Positions 21,472 to 31,871 of a stretch of 64,000 nucleotides of DNA are shown here, one piece after another. The position numbers were made by a program, and so were the translations under genes. The notes beneath the pieces were generated by a model. That model searched no databases, was not told the DNA's origin, and saw nothing but the letters and a program-made list of their open reading frames with translations. Origin of the DNA: Maniola hyperantus (taxonomy: Eukaryota > Arthropoda > Insecta > Lepidoptera > Nymphalidae); NCBI RefSeq assembly GCF_902806685.2, contig NC_048539.1, forward strand, positions 15,044,378-15,108,377, in the 5' to 3' direction. Numbering within the stretch: position 1 is the stretch's first letter; every line of letters begins with the position of its first letter.

Positions 21472-21652
21472 GATGCCCGCGACTACGTTCGCGTAAGTTT
21501 AAATTTTTTTTAATTCCGTAAAAATTCTAATATTTATTACATCCTGAAAGTATAGTAGTTTTCCGGGACGCTATCTCTATCGAAACGTCGAATTCGGTTG
21601 AAAGGATTAGCGTGAAAAGTTCCTGTCTGTCTCCAGACAGAGATACTCGTAT
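21472..21652 (-). repeat. Helitron-like fragment
   Basis: 'gatgatgcccgcgactacgt', 'tttccgggacgctatctcta' and 'cctgtctgtctcc' are a decayed reverse copy of the Helitron-like family. Confidence 0.55.
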
Positions 21653-21866
21653 TTTATAATATCAGTAGGTATGGGTCTCGATTTATGTAACAGTTTATTA
21701 ACAGTAATAGAAAATTAATAAAATTGAATCAATTTGTGCTACTATTGCTGAATCCGTCTTTCTACTTGAAAAGCGCTTCCCATCTCATGTTGTGAACTAG
21801 GGAGTACTTACTTCGACTTTGCTTAGACTTTACTACAAGACAGATTTATGCTAGACATAAATAAAT
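21653..21866. other. Spacer with foldback-family remnant
   Basis: 21,818-21,866 ('gactttgcttagactt', 'gacagatttatg') resembles one arm of the foldback at 61,045-61,195, so a decayed relative may abut the palindromes that follow. Confidence 0.4.
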
Positions 21867-21922
21867 CGGTCTCATTTTTACTCACCACTGTACTAGTACA
21901 GTGGTGAGTAAAAATGAGACCG
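21867..21922. repeat. Perfect 56-bp palindrome
   Basis: The two 28-base halves are exact reverse complements with no spacer; the centre is 'gtactagtac'. It shares its last G with the next palindrome. Confidence 0.9.
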
Positions 21923-21985
21923 CTAAACACATTAGAAATGGAATTTAGTACCTAGGTACTAAATTCCATTTCTAATGTGTTTAGC
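21922..21985. repeat. Perfect 64-bp palindrome
   Basis: The two 32-base halves are exact reverse complements with no spacer; the centre is 'gtacctaggtac'. It lies directly against the 56-bp palindrome. Confidence 0.9.
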
Positions 21986-22017
21986 AAGTCTACTATAGTA
22001 ATAAATCATTTGGATTG

Positions 22018-22192
22018 TGAAGCTAAAGTGGCAATGGGCAAGGCACATAGTTCGAAAAACCGATAGACGTTGGGGTCCCCTTGGGTGCTGGAATAGCGAC
22101 CTCGCAAGACGACATCAAACGAATCTCAGGGAGCCTACAAGAGACCTGTGTCCAACTGTAGTTATCTATAGACTGATGATGATGATGATAAA
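22018..22192 (+). pseudogene. LINE C-terminal relic with internal deletion
   Basis: Encodes 'KLKWQWARHIVRKTDRRWG', then jumps (deletion) to the 'SREPTRDLCP'-like end and a TGATGATGATGATGA tail. The deletion and frameshifts make it non-functional. Confidence 0.7.
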
Positions 22193-22204
22193 TACACAAA
22201 ATCC

Positions 22205-22427
22205 ATATCCATACTTCCATATTAATATTATAAATGCGAAAGTGTGTCTGTCTGTCTGTCTGTCAACCGTTCAACCGATTTTGACGAAATTTGCTATAGA
22301 GATAGCTTGCATCCCGGGGAAGGACATGGCTACTTTTTATCCCGGAAAATTAAAGAGTACCCACGGGATTTTCAAAAACCTAAATCCACGCGGACGAAGT
22401 CGCGGGCATCATCTTGTAGAAAATAAA
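22205..22427 (+). mobile_element. Helitron-like short element, full copy
   Basis: Starts 'ttccatattaatattataaa', then TGTC run, 'ccgattttgacgaaatttgc', 'gcatcccggggaaggacatg' and 'tccacgcggacgaagtcgcg', and ends 'gcatcatcttgtag'. Very close to 7,772-7,985. Confidence 0.7.
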
Positions 22428-23030
22428 TTATACTAGACAGTTTATAGCACCATCAAAAAAAATCGGTTGCAATTTTTTATCGCTCCTGACCTCGTACATA
22501 GACCATTATTTTACTTTCTCGATTGTTAGATGTAGTTGAAAATACAATTAGAAATAATGAAAAGTATATCGTAGACAATAGTATTGAGTTATTGTTAAGA
22601 GCGAACTCTTGGCGGAACGGCTGTGATCTTGAATGGAGAGAAAGTGCCTGCTGATATTTCCTGACACGTGGAAAGTGAACGTCGCAAGCGGCTAGCCCTG
22701 CCTAGGCAATAGATAGTATCTTGTTCAATAGAAACCCAAGAAAGTATGGTTCAGTGACCCCGAAAAGGTATAGATTACTACAGCAAAACATTACATGTAA
22801 CAGCACTCTAATAATGGTGCTATTGAAATTGACGAGACTAAGTATGTATTTGGCAGTGTGTTTTCGGAAAATGACTTGAATGTTAGTTGTTAGCTGTTGC
22901 GTCGAATTTATGTAAGACATACCTACATTCATTTGAAACTTTTTTATGTAATCAGTTTGTGGTTTCAAAATTTAATTAGAAACAAAAGTTAAAATGCTTT
23001 TACATAATATTACTTATTTATTAAGTTACT
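22428..23030. other. No recognisable feature
   Basis: AT-rich with no motif or repeat that I can name. Confidence 0.4.
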
Positions 23031-23263
23031 AGATAATGCCCGCAATAATGTCTGCGTGGATTTATGTTTTTAAAAATTCCGTGGGAACTCTTCAACAAGC
23101 GAACATGAAAGTAGCCTATCATAGGCTACTATCATGTCCTTCCCCGGGATGCAAGCTATATCTGTACCAAATTGCGTCAAAATTGGTTGAACGGATGTGC
23201 CGTGAAAGGCTAGCAGACAGACAGACAGACAGACATACTTTCGCATTTATAATATTATTATGG
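23031..23263 (-). mobile_element. Helitron-like short element, reverse
   Basis: Begins 'ctagataatgcccgcaataa' and ends in the TGTC-complement run plus 'cgcatttataatattatta'. Internal 'atcataggctactatcatgt' shows a small duplication. The ORF across it is repeat sequence. Confidence 0.7.
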
Positions 23264-24055
23264 AATATTTTAATGTTTTTAAATTTAAGTTTTAAACGTT
23301 TGAATTACATATGCAATTTAAAAAAATGTTTTCAAGATGCCTTTTAAAAATTTACTTCGCAACATGCTATGAAAAATTTATAGCCTATACTTTGTTTTGG
23401 TTTTGTAAGTGTTGTTCTATGTACAGTTAGTACAAGATTGAACAATGCATTTATCGTTTATCGTTTCGTTTACTCCTCACGGTCAATGTTTACGTATTGT
23501 CCGGCAGTATGAGTTGGCCATAACAGTCAGTATTGGACTCATCGAGTAAAAGAAATAGTAAACGTGATGGTCCAACTCTCGCCACAATTTGTCTCTCTTA
23601 CACGTTCGCAAAAAAAGGGGGACAGATATACGCTGCCATTTTGTTGAGTTTGGCATTTATTATTTCGTTTATTGACGTTTTTGACAGATTGACAATGACA
23701 GATTGACAGCGTGACAATGACAAACAAGTGACAGTCCACCACTTAGTCTATGGTGTGTGTGTCTATGGTAATTTGTCTAAGATCACTAAAAACCTCAAGA
23801 AACTTGTGTCCAGAGCCAAATTTTCATCAGATTAAAAAAAAAGTTACCGCTTTCTAGTCTGTTACTCTGTCATTGTCAGTAAAAAAATAAATCAAAACAA
23901 ACCAACGATACCAACATAACCTTTTATCATAACTGAAACTGAGAGTTGAGACTGAAACAAACGGAACAATCGCTTTAGTTTTAACTAGAAAACTGAAGTT
24001 TTACTGATTATTAGGTATATATTATTGTACGTAATACAACTTTGTAGAAACAACT
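23264..24055. other. No gene; small TGACA-rich patch
   Basis: 23,675-23,735 repeats 'gacagattgacaatgaca' and related words. The surrounding sequence is unique and I recognise nothing in it. Confidence 0.45.
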
Positions 24056-24470
24056 TCGACAAGGAAGCTGACAGAAAAATAAGCTGGGCTGGGCAGCATT
24101 TGGAAAATTGCGTCAAGTCTTCAATTCGTCGATACCCCAAAGCCTAAAGACGAAAGTCTTTAATGAATGTGTCCTACCTGTGATGACGTATGGTGCTGAA
24201 ACGTGGACACTGACAGTTGGCCTTGTCCACAAGTTCAAAGTCGCTTAGCGGGCTATGTTGGGTAACTCTGAGGGACAAAATCCGTAACAACGAAATCCGT
24301 TGGATGACCAGAGTGACTGACATAGCCCAACGAATTAGAAATCTGTACTGGCAGTGGGCAGGCCACGTCTGCCGCAGAACCGATGGGGCAGACGTGTTCT
24401 GAAGTGGAGACCGCGTATCAGCAAGCGCAGTGTGGGACGACCTCCAACCCGCTGGACTGACGACCTTAAG
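24056..24470 (+). pseudogene. LINE reverse-transcriptase thumb relic
   Basis: Broken frames encode 'KISWAGQHLENCVKSSI', 'MTYGAETWTLT', 'LRDKIRNNEIRWMTRVTDIA' and 'NLYWQWAGHVCRRTDGA', the standard C-terminal region of a lepidopteran non-LTR retrotransposon. Frameshifts, stops and small deletions mark it as dead. It is the longest of the five LINE relics of this type in the window. Confidence 0.8.
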
Positions 24471-24904
24471 TAAGTTTACTCTCTCTCTTCGGATCACGCT
24501 CACATAATGTACTAATTACTAGGTAATACAAATCTCTTGATCTGAATTCTGACACATAGACAAGTGGCCAGGTTTGAAGAGTATAGTTAAATCATAACAT
24601 AACTTCATATGTACCTACCTACTTAAATAATTACTGTCTACTAGGTACCTAGCATTAAATGAGTTCAAAAAGGGCTGAGCCATCATTAATAATTATATTT
24701 GTTAGAACAGTTTTGACTACTGACCGCTTGATAAATGACAACACATTTTAGACATAATCTTGTGGTACACTGAAGTTAAAGTTGCAATAAAACATCTAGG
24801 TAATCTATTACAGAAAGGCAACTCTTTAATAATCAATTCAGTTTTCTTTGTTTAAGACATGTAATTAAGTTCGGGACCTTGAGTTTGAGCTGTATTTTAG
24901 TGTA
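24471..24904. other. No recognisable feature
   Basis: AT-rich with nothing seen. Confidence 0.4.
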
Positions 24905-25167
24905 TGTATAAAGGTTATCTGTCTATCTATCTGCTGGCTTTTTACAGCTCATCCGTTCAACCAATTTTGACAAAAGGTACAAAGATCTTTCATCCTGGGG
25001 ATGGATATAGCCTATTTTTAAATAAACTAGGCTCTGAAAATCGAACAGTTCCCACAAGATAAATGAAGTTGCGAGTATAAATTATTTAGTGTGGAGCTTT
25101 GTTACATGCTGGAGAAGGAGATAGGCTACTTTTACCCTTTAAATCAGCGCGGATAAAGTCACGGGCA
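24905..25167 (+). repeat. Degraded Helitron-like sequence
   Basis: 'ctcatccgttcaaccaattt', 'tcatcctggggatggatata' and 'gtcacgggcatcatctac' are decayed family words with extra material between them; probably two overlapping old copies. Confidence 0.5.
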
Positions 25168-26031
25168 TCATCTACTTATTAATTAATATTATAAATAAAA
25201 CTTAGACCTCATTAAGATAGATAGTAAAATAAGAAGAATAGTTCTTGTCTAATTAGCAATTTAAAAAATTAAAGATCAATAATTTCTATTTTTTCAGTGA
25301 TAACTGTGGACCAGTTAGTTACGTTATGTTAACAGCCTGTGAATGACCACACCACCTGCCTAATCCACTTTGTTAGAAGAATGCAAGTTGATTTTGCTGC
25401 ATCAAGACTACACTCTACAGAATCCTCATAAGTCATCTAAGTGCAGTAACACTGCGCAACAAACTACAGTTTTATAACAATATAAAAATTTAATAGTAAA
25501 TAAAATGTTTTTTGTCTCTGCTTTTCTATTATGAACATAGTGTTTTTATAGCTAGTCATGCCATAAGATTCTTTTATAGGCATTTTAATTCATACCTACA
25601 TACAACGGGCTAGCTTTTGAGACTTGCCGCCTTGATGGAGAAAAGAAGAGGAGATAGGGACGTTCCGGAGTCTCTGGATTCATCCATACAAAACGTGAGT
25701 GAGTCTCTGGCTGAAGGAGTGAAGGGGTTGACTTACCCCGCCGCCCCCTACCGAGGCTGTTTTAAGTCAATGACAATTTTATCAAAATTAAAAATCATTT
25801 AAAAAAGTATACATCCCCGGCGGAAAATCACTCCTTCCAAGGGAATGATTTCCCTCCCCTCCCTTTTACCTCAGCTACCCCCATCAAGGCTGCACGTTTC
25901 AAAATGTTCATACAAATAAACAAAATTGAAAATTGCCTGTTACGTTCTCAATAAGCTCATAATTAAAAAAATTGTGAGCTAATCTTTGAAGTGTTGAACC
26001 GATTTTGATGAGACTTGGTGCACAAACAGTT
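25168..26031. other. No recognisable feature
   Basis: Unique AT-rich sequence. A 61-codon plus ORF (25,617-25,802) has no motif. Nothing is assigned. Confidence 0.4.
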
Positions 26032-26152
26032 GGGGACAGTGTGGCTAATTCTGTTAGACGAGGTCTAAATGTATTGCTATCCTTTTCTGCAGTGCAGGGA
26101 GCTTATGAAAGGAACAGCAATACACATAAACCTGTCATTTTAATTTAGTTTT
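26032..26152. mobile_element. Foldback MITE fragment
   Basis: 'gtggctaattctgttaga', 'gtctaaatgtattgctatcc', 'gaaaggaacagcaataca' and 'cattttaatttagtttt' match the foldbacks at 53,129-53,315 and 60,051-60,213. Confidence 0.6.
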
Positions 26153-27060
26153 GATCATAGATTCCCGGAAATATCCAGGCAGGCAAATTCCAGGATACTT
26201 TTTAACTATTATTAGTATCATCTGAAAACTTACTTTTTTTAGGATGAAATAAAACAAATTAAATTCTTTTGTTTAAATTTAAATTAGATACTATAAGTAG
26301 GTAGGTATGCGTATAAGTATTTTACATCAGCTGTAAAATTCATAAGGTGTATTTAAGTAGGTACATCATAAACAGTTCAAATTATATAGGTATTCTACAA
26401 GTCTGATGACCCCCAGGTTAGTTGCAGTCTTGACTCTTGAATTAAGTTAGGTTCTAGTGGCCCTAGCTTAGGTAGCTGGAAGATAGGCAACATAATCTGG
26501 TAAGTATAGGTTAGGTACCATAGATGATCTGCAACCTGAAAATAATAATTTATTTTAGAAAAATACTTAAGTAATATAATAAGCTAGCTAAATTTGGTAG
26601 GTAGGTCCATTTCATACAAAATTTTACTAACTTATACCCTTCTATACTAGATTGTGCCCGCGATTTTGTCCGCGAGGACTACACAAATTTCAATTAGATA
26701 GATCAGTCAGTCAGCTTTTCCTTTTTTATATATAGATAAATTAAGTACCTACTTTCTTGTTTGTGAATGGATGCAAGTAATGGTAGGTAGTAGGTAGGTA
26801 TTTTCTGTTATTGTATGTATGTTTCTTAATATACCTGGTAGGTAGGTACCTACCTAGGTTTCTATTCTGGTGAAAAAATGGGTTGATTTTATCAGATGTA
26901 GGTACCAACTTATATGTATAATTGAATCATAAATTAATGTAAGTAGGCACCTACTTAGTAGGAAATTTGAGCCACACGTTTGATGTACCTACCCATAAGG
27001 CTTAGAATAATATTATGTAGGTATTAGGTACCTAGGTATAGGTAGGTAATAAATTGTGCA
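26153..27060. other. Repeat fragment and ACCT/TAGG-rich stretch
   Basis: 26,646-26,738 is a decayed, reversed 'actactggacgg' copy ('gattttgtccgcgaggacta', 'agatcagtcagtcagctttt'). From 26,740 to 27,060 words such as 'taggtaggta' and 'acctacc' recur without a fixed period. No gene is seen. Confidence 0.5.
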
Positions 27061-27163
27061 TATCTTACCTTTGCCTCAATGATCAAGGTGTGACATACTC
27101 TTTGTGATCGATCTTACAACGCTACAAGTAAATGCATTCTGCGAGCTATATGTATGGATGGCT

Positions 27164-27686
27164 ATCGCTGCACAAAATGATTCATCCGAGATGCACTATT
27201 ATCATTATCTATCATTTTAGCCTGTGGATGTCTGTCTTCTACATCCAATCATCGCTGCACAAAATGATTCATCCGAGATGCACTATTATCATTATCTATC
27301 ATTTTAGCCTGTGGATGTCTGTCTTCTACATCCAGTCATCGCTGCACAAAATGATTCATCCGAGATGCACTATTATCATTATCTATCATTTTAGCCTGTG
27401 GATGTCTGTCTTCTACATCCAGTCATCGCTGCACAAAATGATTCATCCGAGATGCACTATTATCATTATCTATCATTTTAGCCTGTGGATGTCTGTCTTC
27501 TACATCCAGTCATCGCTGCACAAAATGATTCATCCGAGATGCACTATTATCATTATCTATCATTTTAGCCTGTGGATGTCTGTCTTCTACATCCAATCAT
27601 CGCTGCACAAAATGATTCATCCGAGATGCACTATTATCATTATCTATCATTTTAGCCTGTGGATGTCTGTCTTCTACATCCAGTCT
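27164..27686 (+). repeat. 87-bp tandem repeat, six copies
   Basis: Starts of 'atcgctgcacaaaatgattc' fall at 27,164, 27,251, 27,338, 27,425, 27,512 and 27,599, exactly 87 bp apart. The units are nearly identical (the only variation seen is 'ccaatc' against 'ccagtc'). Because 87 is divisible by three, one frame stays open for 185 codons. That frame encodes a repeating 29-residue unit and is very probably not a gene. Confidence 0.9.
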
Positions 27687-27814
27687 TGAGGCATCCTCAT
27701 TCAGCCACTTCACGTTAGGTACCTACTCTATAATATGAACGGTCCATCGGTCGGTACCCCACTAGGTACTTGTAGGTATGCTGTGGTACCAAATCTCAAC
27801 TCAGTAGGAACGCA

Positions 27815-28545
27815 GGCATGGATTGTTCACTGCCACTTCAACTTGCTGGGTGGTTTCGACTATGTGAGAACCTGTTTCTTTGACGGATGCTCAACCAAGT
27901 ACGACAGGCATGGATTGTTCACTGCCACTTCAACTTGCTGGGGGGTTTCGACTATGTGAGAACCTGTTTCTTTGACGGATGCTCAACCAAGTACGACAGG
28001 CATGGATTGTTCACTGCCACTTCAACTTGCTGGGGGGTTTCGACTATGTGAGAACCTGTTTCTTTGACGGATGCTCAACCCAGTACGACAGGCATGGATT
28101 GTTCACTGCCACTTCAACTTGCTGGGGGGTTTCGACTATGTGAGAACCTGTTTCTTTGACGGATGCTCAACCAAGTACGACAGGCATGGATTGTTCACTG
28201 CCACTTCAACTTGTTGGGGGGTTTCGACTATGTGAGAACCTGTTTCTTTGACGGATGCTCAACCCAGTACGACAGGCATGGATTGTACACTGCCACTTCA
28301 ACTTGCTGGGGGGTTTCGACTATGTGAGAACCTGTTTCTTTGACGGATGCTCAACCCAGTACGACAGGCAAGGATTGTTCACTGCCACTTCAACTTACGG
28401 GGGGGTTTGGGCTATGTGAGAACCTGTTTCTTTGACGGATGCTCAACCCAGTACGACATGCATGGATTGTTCACTGTCACTTCAACTTGCTGGAGGGTTT
28501 GGGCTATGTGAGAACCTGTTTCTTTGACCGATACACTGCGCACAT
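27815..28545 (+). repeat. 92-bp tandem repeat, eight copies
   Basis: 'catggattgttcactgcc' recurs at 27,817, 27,909, 28,001, 28,093, 28,185, 28,277, 28,369 (as 'caaggattg') and 28,461, exactly 92 bp apart. The last two units differ most ('gtttgggctatgtg' for 'gtttcgactatgtg'), as expected at an array edge. Confidence 0.9.
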
Positions 28546-29202
28546 CACAAATTACGCCGCTGAACCAAATTTAAGTTACACAATCACGACGGTTAGCTTT
28601 GACTACCTTCCCAAACATTCTCCTTGCCTCCGTGGGCAAATTAAGGCACTTCACTTATTAAATTTCATCATTTTGTTTAATTATCAATAAGCTTTCACGC
28701 TTCTCTCACCGAGTATTTTTTGGTGAATTACAATTCGACTATCGACTCGTATCCATAAGCGAAAATGACGTCATTTACTAGTTTTAGGACGTCAAACTTA
28801 GGACTCGTACTGCCAAATTACTCGATATTGGTATTGGTGTAGGTAAACGCAAACCATTCTCGATGGTGACGTAGTTATGTGGTAATTGGTATCGTAAAGT
28901 TGAAAGCTATACTCGCAAACACTCGATCATCTTTAGTTCGCAATATTTCCGCTGTGTCGCTGCCTGTAGATGTATGGAAACAGTCGATTTCGACTTTGGT
29001 ATTTTTAAAACTATGAAATCTTATATAACTGTACTGTACAGATTTTTGTGGCATTCATTCATTCGGTTCGTTTCACTTCGATTCGCTTAGACTCTGTTAG
29101 CGTGATTCGACCCTTATCCATTAAAAGCTGTGTGATATTCGTTCATATCAATTTAATGAAAAATACTATTTTTGATATTTTTGACGTTTGTAGGTGACTA
29201 GC
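28546..29202. other. No recognisable feature
   Basis: Unique sequence with no ORF or motif that I can support. Confidence 0.4.
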
Positions 29203-29370
29203 TGAGTCCCGCGACTTCGTACGTTAGGTTTTTAAATATCCCGTGGGAAATCTTTGATTTTACGGGATAAAAGTAGCCTATGCCACTCTCCAGGTCTTTG
29301 ACTGTATCCGTGCAAAAAATCACGTCAAACCGTTGCTCCGTTGCGACGTGATTGAAGGACAAACCAACAG
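29203..29370 (-). repeat. 'ttcaatcacgtc' family, reverse
   Basis: 'cgcgacttcgtacgt', 'tttacgggataaaagtagcc', 'ctctccaggtctttgact' and 'ttgcgacgtgattgaagga' match the families at 3,722 and 48,985 in reverse. Confidence 0.6.
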
Positions 29371-29807
29371 GGGCGAGGGGGTTAGGTAGTATTTATCTGT
29401 ACATGGTATATACATATAATATGAAGACGTTACCATATCAAAAGCAAAATGCTTTGTCGTATATAAATAAATGTAGATTTAATAAAAACGACGTGAGTGT
29501 TTGATCAAACGATTCAAGTCATAAAATATCTATAATTAAACCCTCTTACGTCGGGTTCAACGCGATCATTAATCATAATTTGGACAATAATAAATATAGG
29601 TACTTACCAACCAAATTGTACCTATTTATCAATCTTTCTTGCAACAACGACAACTATTTTGAATTTATTGAAATATAAAAGGTCACGCAACGAAGTAGGT
29701 ACGAACGTCTGATTATAAATGTATCTGACTAAAGGTGCGTTTCCACTGAAGCAGAGCGGAGCGCACAGAAGACGATAGACCCCTTGACCTCTCTTGTACC
29801 TTGGCAA
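29371..29807. other. No recognisable feature
   Basis: AT-rich with nothing seen. Confidence 0.4.
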
Positions 29808-30112
29808 CTTCCCTGGCGCTGTGATTTTATAAGTGGAAGGTCCCGGGATCGATTCCCGATAGGGGCAATTTGAGACTTTATAATTTTTAAATTGTCACTG
29901 GTCTAGTCTTGTGGGAGGCTTCTGCCATGGCTAATTACCACCCTGCCGGCAAAGCCATGCGGCCAAGCGATTTAGCGTTCCGATACGATGTCATGTGAAA
30001 TCGATAAATGGATTTAATAAAAATGCAATACCCCTTCCAAGTACCGAGTTCATCACTTACCTCCAGGTGAGATCGCACTCAAGGTCTTGTATTGCAATAA
30101 AAAAGGCTAAGG
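29808..30112 (+). mobile_element. tRNA-derived SINE, older copy
   Basis: Shares the layout of 18,612-18,960: 'cttccctggcgctgtga', B-box 'cgggatcgattcccg', body 'ggctaattaccaccctgcc', tail 'aataaaaaagg'. Many substitutions and a deletion in the A box mark it as older. Confidence 0.8.
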
Positions 30113-30681
30113 TGCTAAAAACCTGAAGTTTCACTGCTATAGGCGTTTATTATGGATTTTCAACGTATTTGTCTTTAAAATGAAAATGCTTGCTTGGTGT
30201 CTTTAGAAATATTAATTTTTAATTACCAAAACATTAAATATCACTGCAAGATGACATACCTAGTACCTAAGATTTCTCATTTCCTATCTACGTAAGTAAT
30301 CAACGTAAAAAATATTTGCCTTGCGTTTCTTTCCTATTACTGAAATCTTTAGTACGGTTTAGATAACGACGCGAGTAAATACCCAAATAGGAAATACTTT
30401 ACTGATTTCATATGGCAAAGTACCCAGCAGTATCTGCTTGGCAAAACATTCATTCACGGTTTACGTCGTAGCAGTCAATTTTACATGAAGTAGGACTCGA
30501 CTGTTAACAGCTCCGTTGATTGATGGTTTCCGGATCAATGTATGGAGCTTAAATATTGAGATGGATTCGCCAGCGTATGAATGAGGTGAAGAATTATTCA
30601 GGTGATGGATGATCGCAGGGCGTTCAACCCCGCGGGTTCGTGGACCGGCCGAGTTTCAGAGTTCAGACAGCTGATCGCGCG
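30113..30681. other. No recognisable gene; target flank of LTR element
   Basis: AT-rich, becoming GC-rich near 30,610-30,681 just before the LTR element. I see no coding motif. Confidence 0.45.
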
Positions 30682-31871
30682 TGTGAGATTTAGATAAAGA
30701 GAGAAGTTAAGACAGTGGGCTTTAATAGTGATGATAAATTAAATCCAATGATTACTAATGAAAGTTATCATTTATCAATTATTTGTCAGGTAAGGCCAAA
30801 TACTAAGTAATTAAAAATCAAGCAAAGCATCTGCTGTATTATTTCAAAGTAAGAATCCTAATCATCTAAACAGGCTTCTATAATAATTAGAAGCTAACAA
30901 CCTAGTGTTTACTTTTATCTCAATGTGTAAAATAAATAGCCCAAGAGGGTAGGTGATAAATACAGAAGTAAAACCAACCAAGTCGAATAATAACTGAATT
31001 GTATTTGTTCAGCATTGATCTATTTATATTAAAATGAAACTACCACCCATTTCGCTAAGGTGTTTAGTCATGGAGAAGAAAGGGCAAAGAAACTCCATAA
31101 CACACATCTTTTAAAACATTAGAACGTTGAGTAAAGTAGTAGGTACGTATTTGGTACACAGTTACAACAGGTAACCTATAAAAGGCAAATGATTACATTA
31201 CATTATAATACAATATAAGAATACTTAACTTCAGTAAGGTCCGCTGTGTTTGCTCTGGGCTGTCGATACAAGACTGTCCCCTCTCTGTCGAGGTAGGGTA
31301 CTTTTATAACACTGCCATCGCAAACAAGGCGGATATCGACTATCACATGATCTTAATATTAATCATTATTTATTTTAGGTTTGTTGACAAAAGGTATGTT
31401 GACACACCCAATTTACAATAATAAAATCAGTGACATTGATGGTCTACGTATTAATAATTTACAATAATAATAAGCGACTTAAATTGTCAGTTTACACAAC
31501 ATTATTATTTCACATAATAGCTATTGCCAACTGTATGTTGACAATAGCTTAATATAATGTCACTCTTAGTATATTGACAATATTTAATTTACAATGAATA
31601 ATTAGTGACATGTATTGATAATTTATATAATATTATTTTTCATATTTTCATATTCCTAGATACCAAATTAAACAAGAATAAACAATAATAGTTTTACACT
31701 ATTGTATTGTATGACGACAGTAAGAAACTAGGAACATTGACATTGTATCCGGAAACGGAATAACGATTCTGTTTTAAACATCACAACAAACATTTACTTC
31801 AGACTCCCAAGTTTATGATTAGATGAATTTTAGCATAATAATTATGTATCCAATTTTATCGTAATATAACA
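30682..31871 (+). repeat. 5' LTR (1,190 bp)
   Basis: AT-rich. Its 3' third (about 31,380-31,630) repeats words such as 'gttgaca', 'aatttacaataa' and 'agtgaca' several times, a degenerate internal array. No ORF of note. Confidence 0.85.

Noticed and set aside
24056..24470. Active LINE
   Set aside because: Stops, frameshifts and deletions interrupt the reverse-transcriptase C-terminal region, and no endonuclease or polymerase core is present.
27132..27689. 185-codon plus-strand ORF with a 29-residue repeat
   Set aside because: It is open only because the 87-bp tandem unit is divisible by three and stop-free in this frame. Composition and lack of any unique domain argue against a gene.
27164..28545. 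Possible CRISPR array
   Set aside because: Units are contiguous with no unique spacers, and this is a eukaryotic genome.
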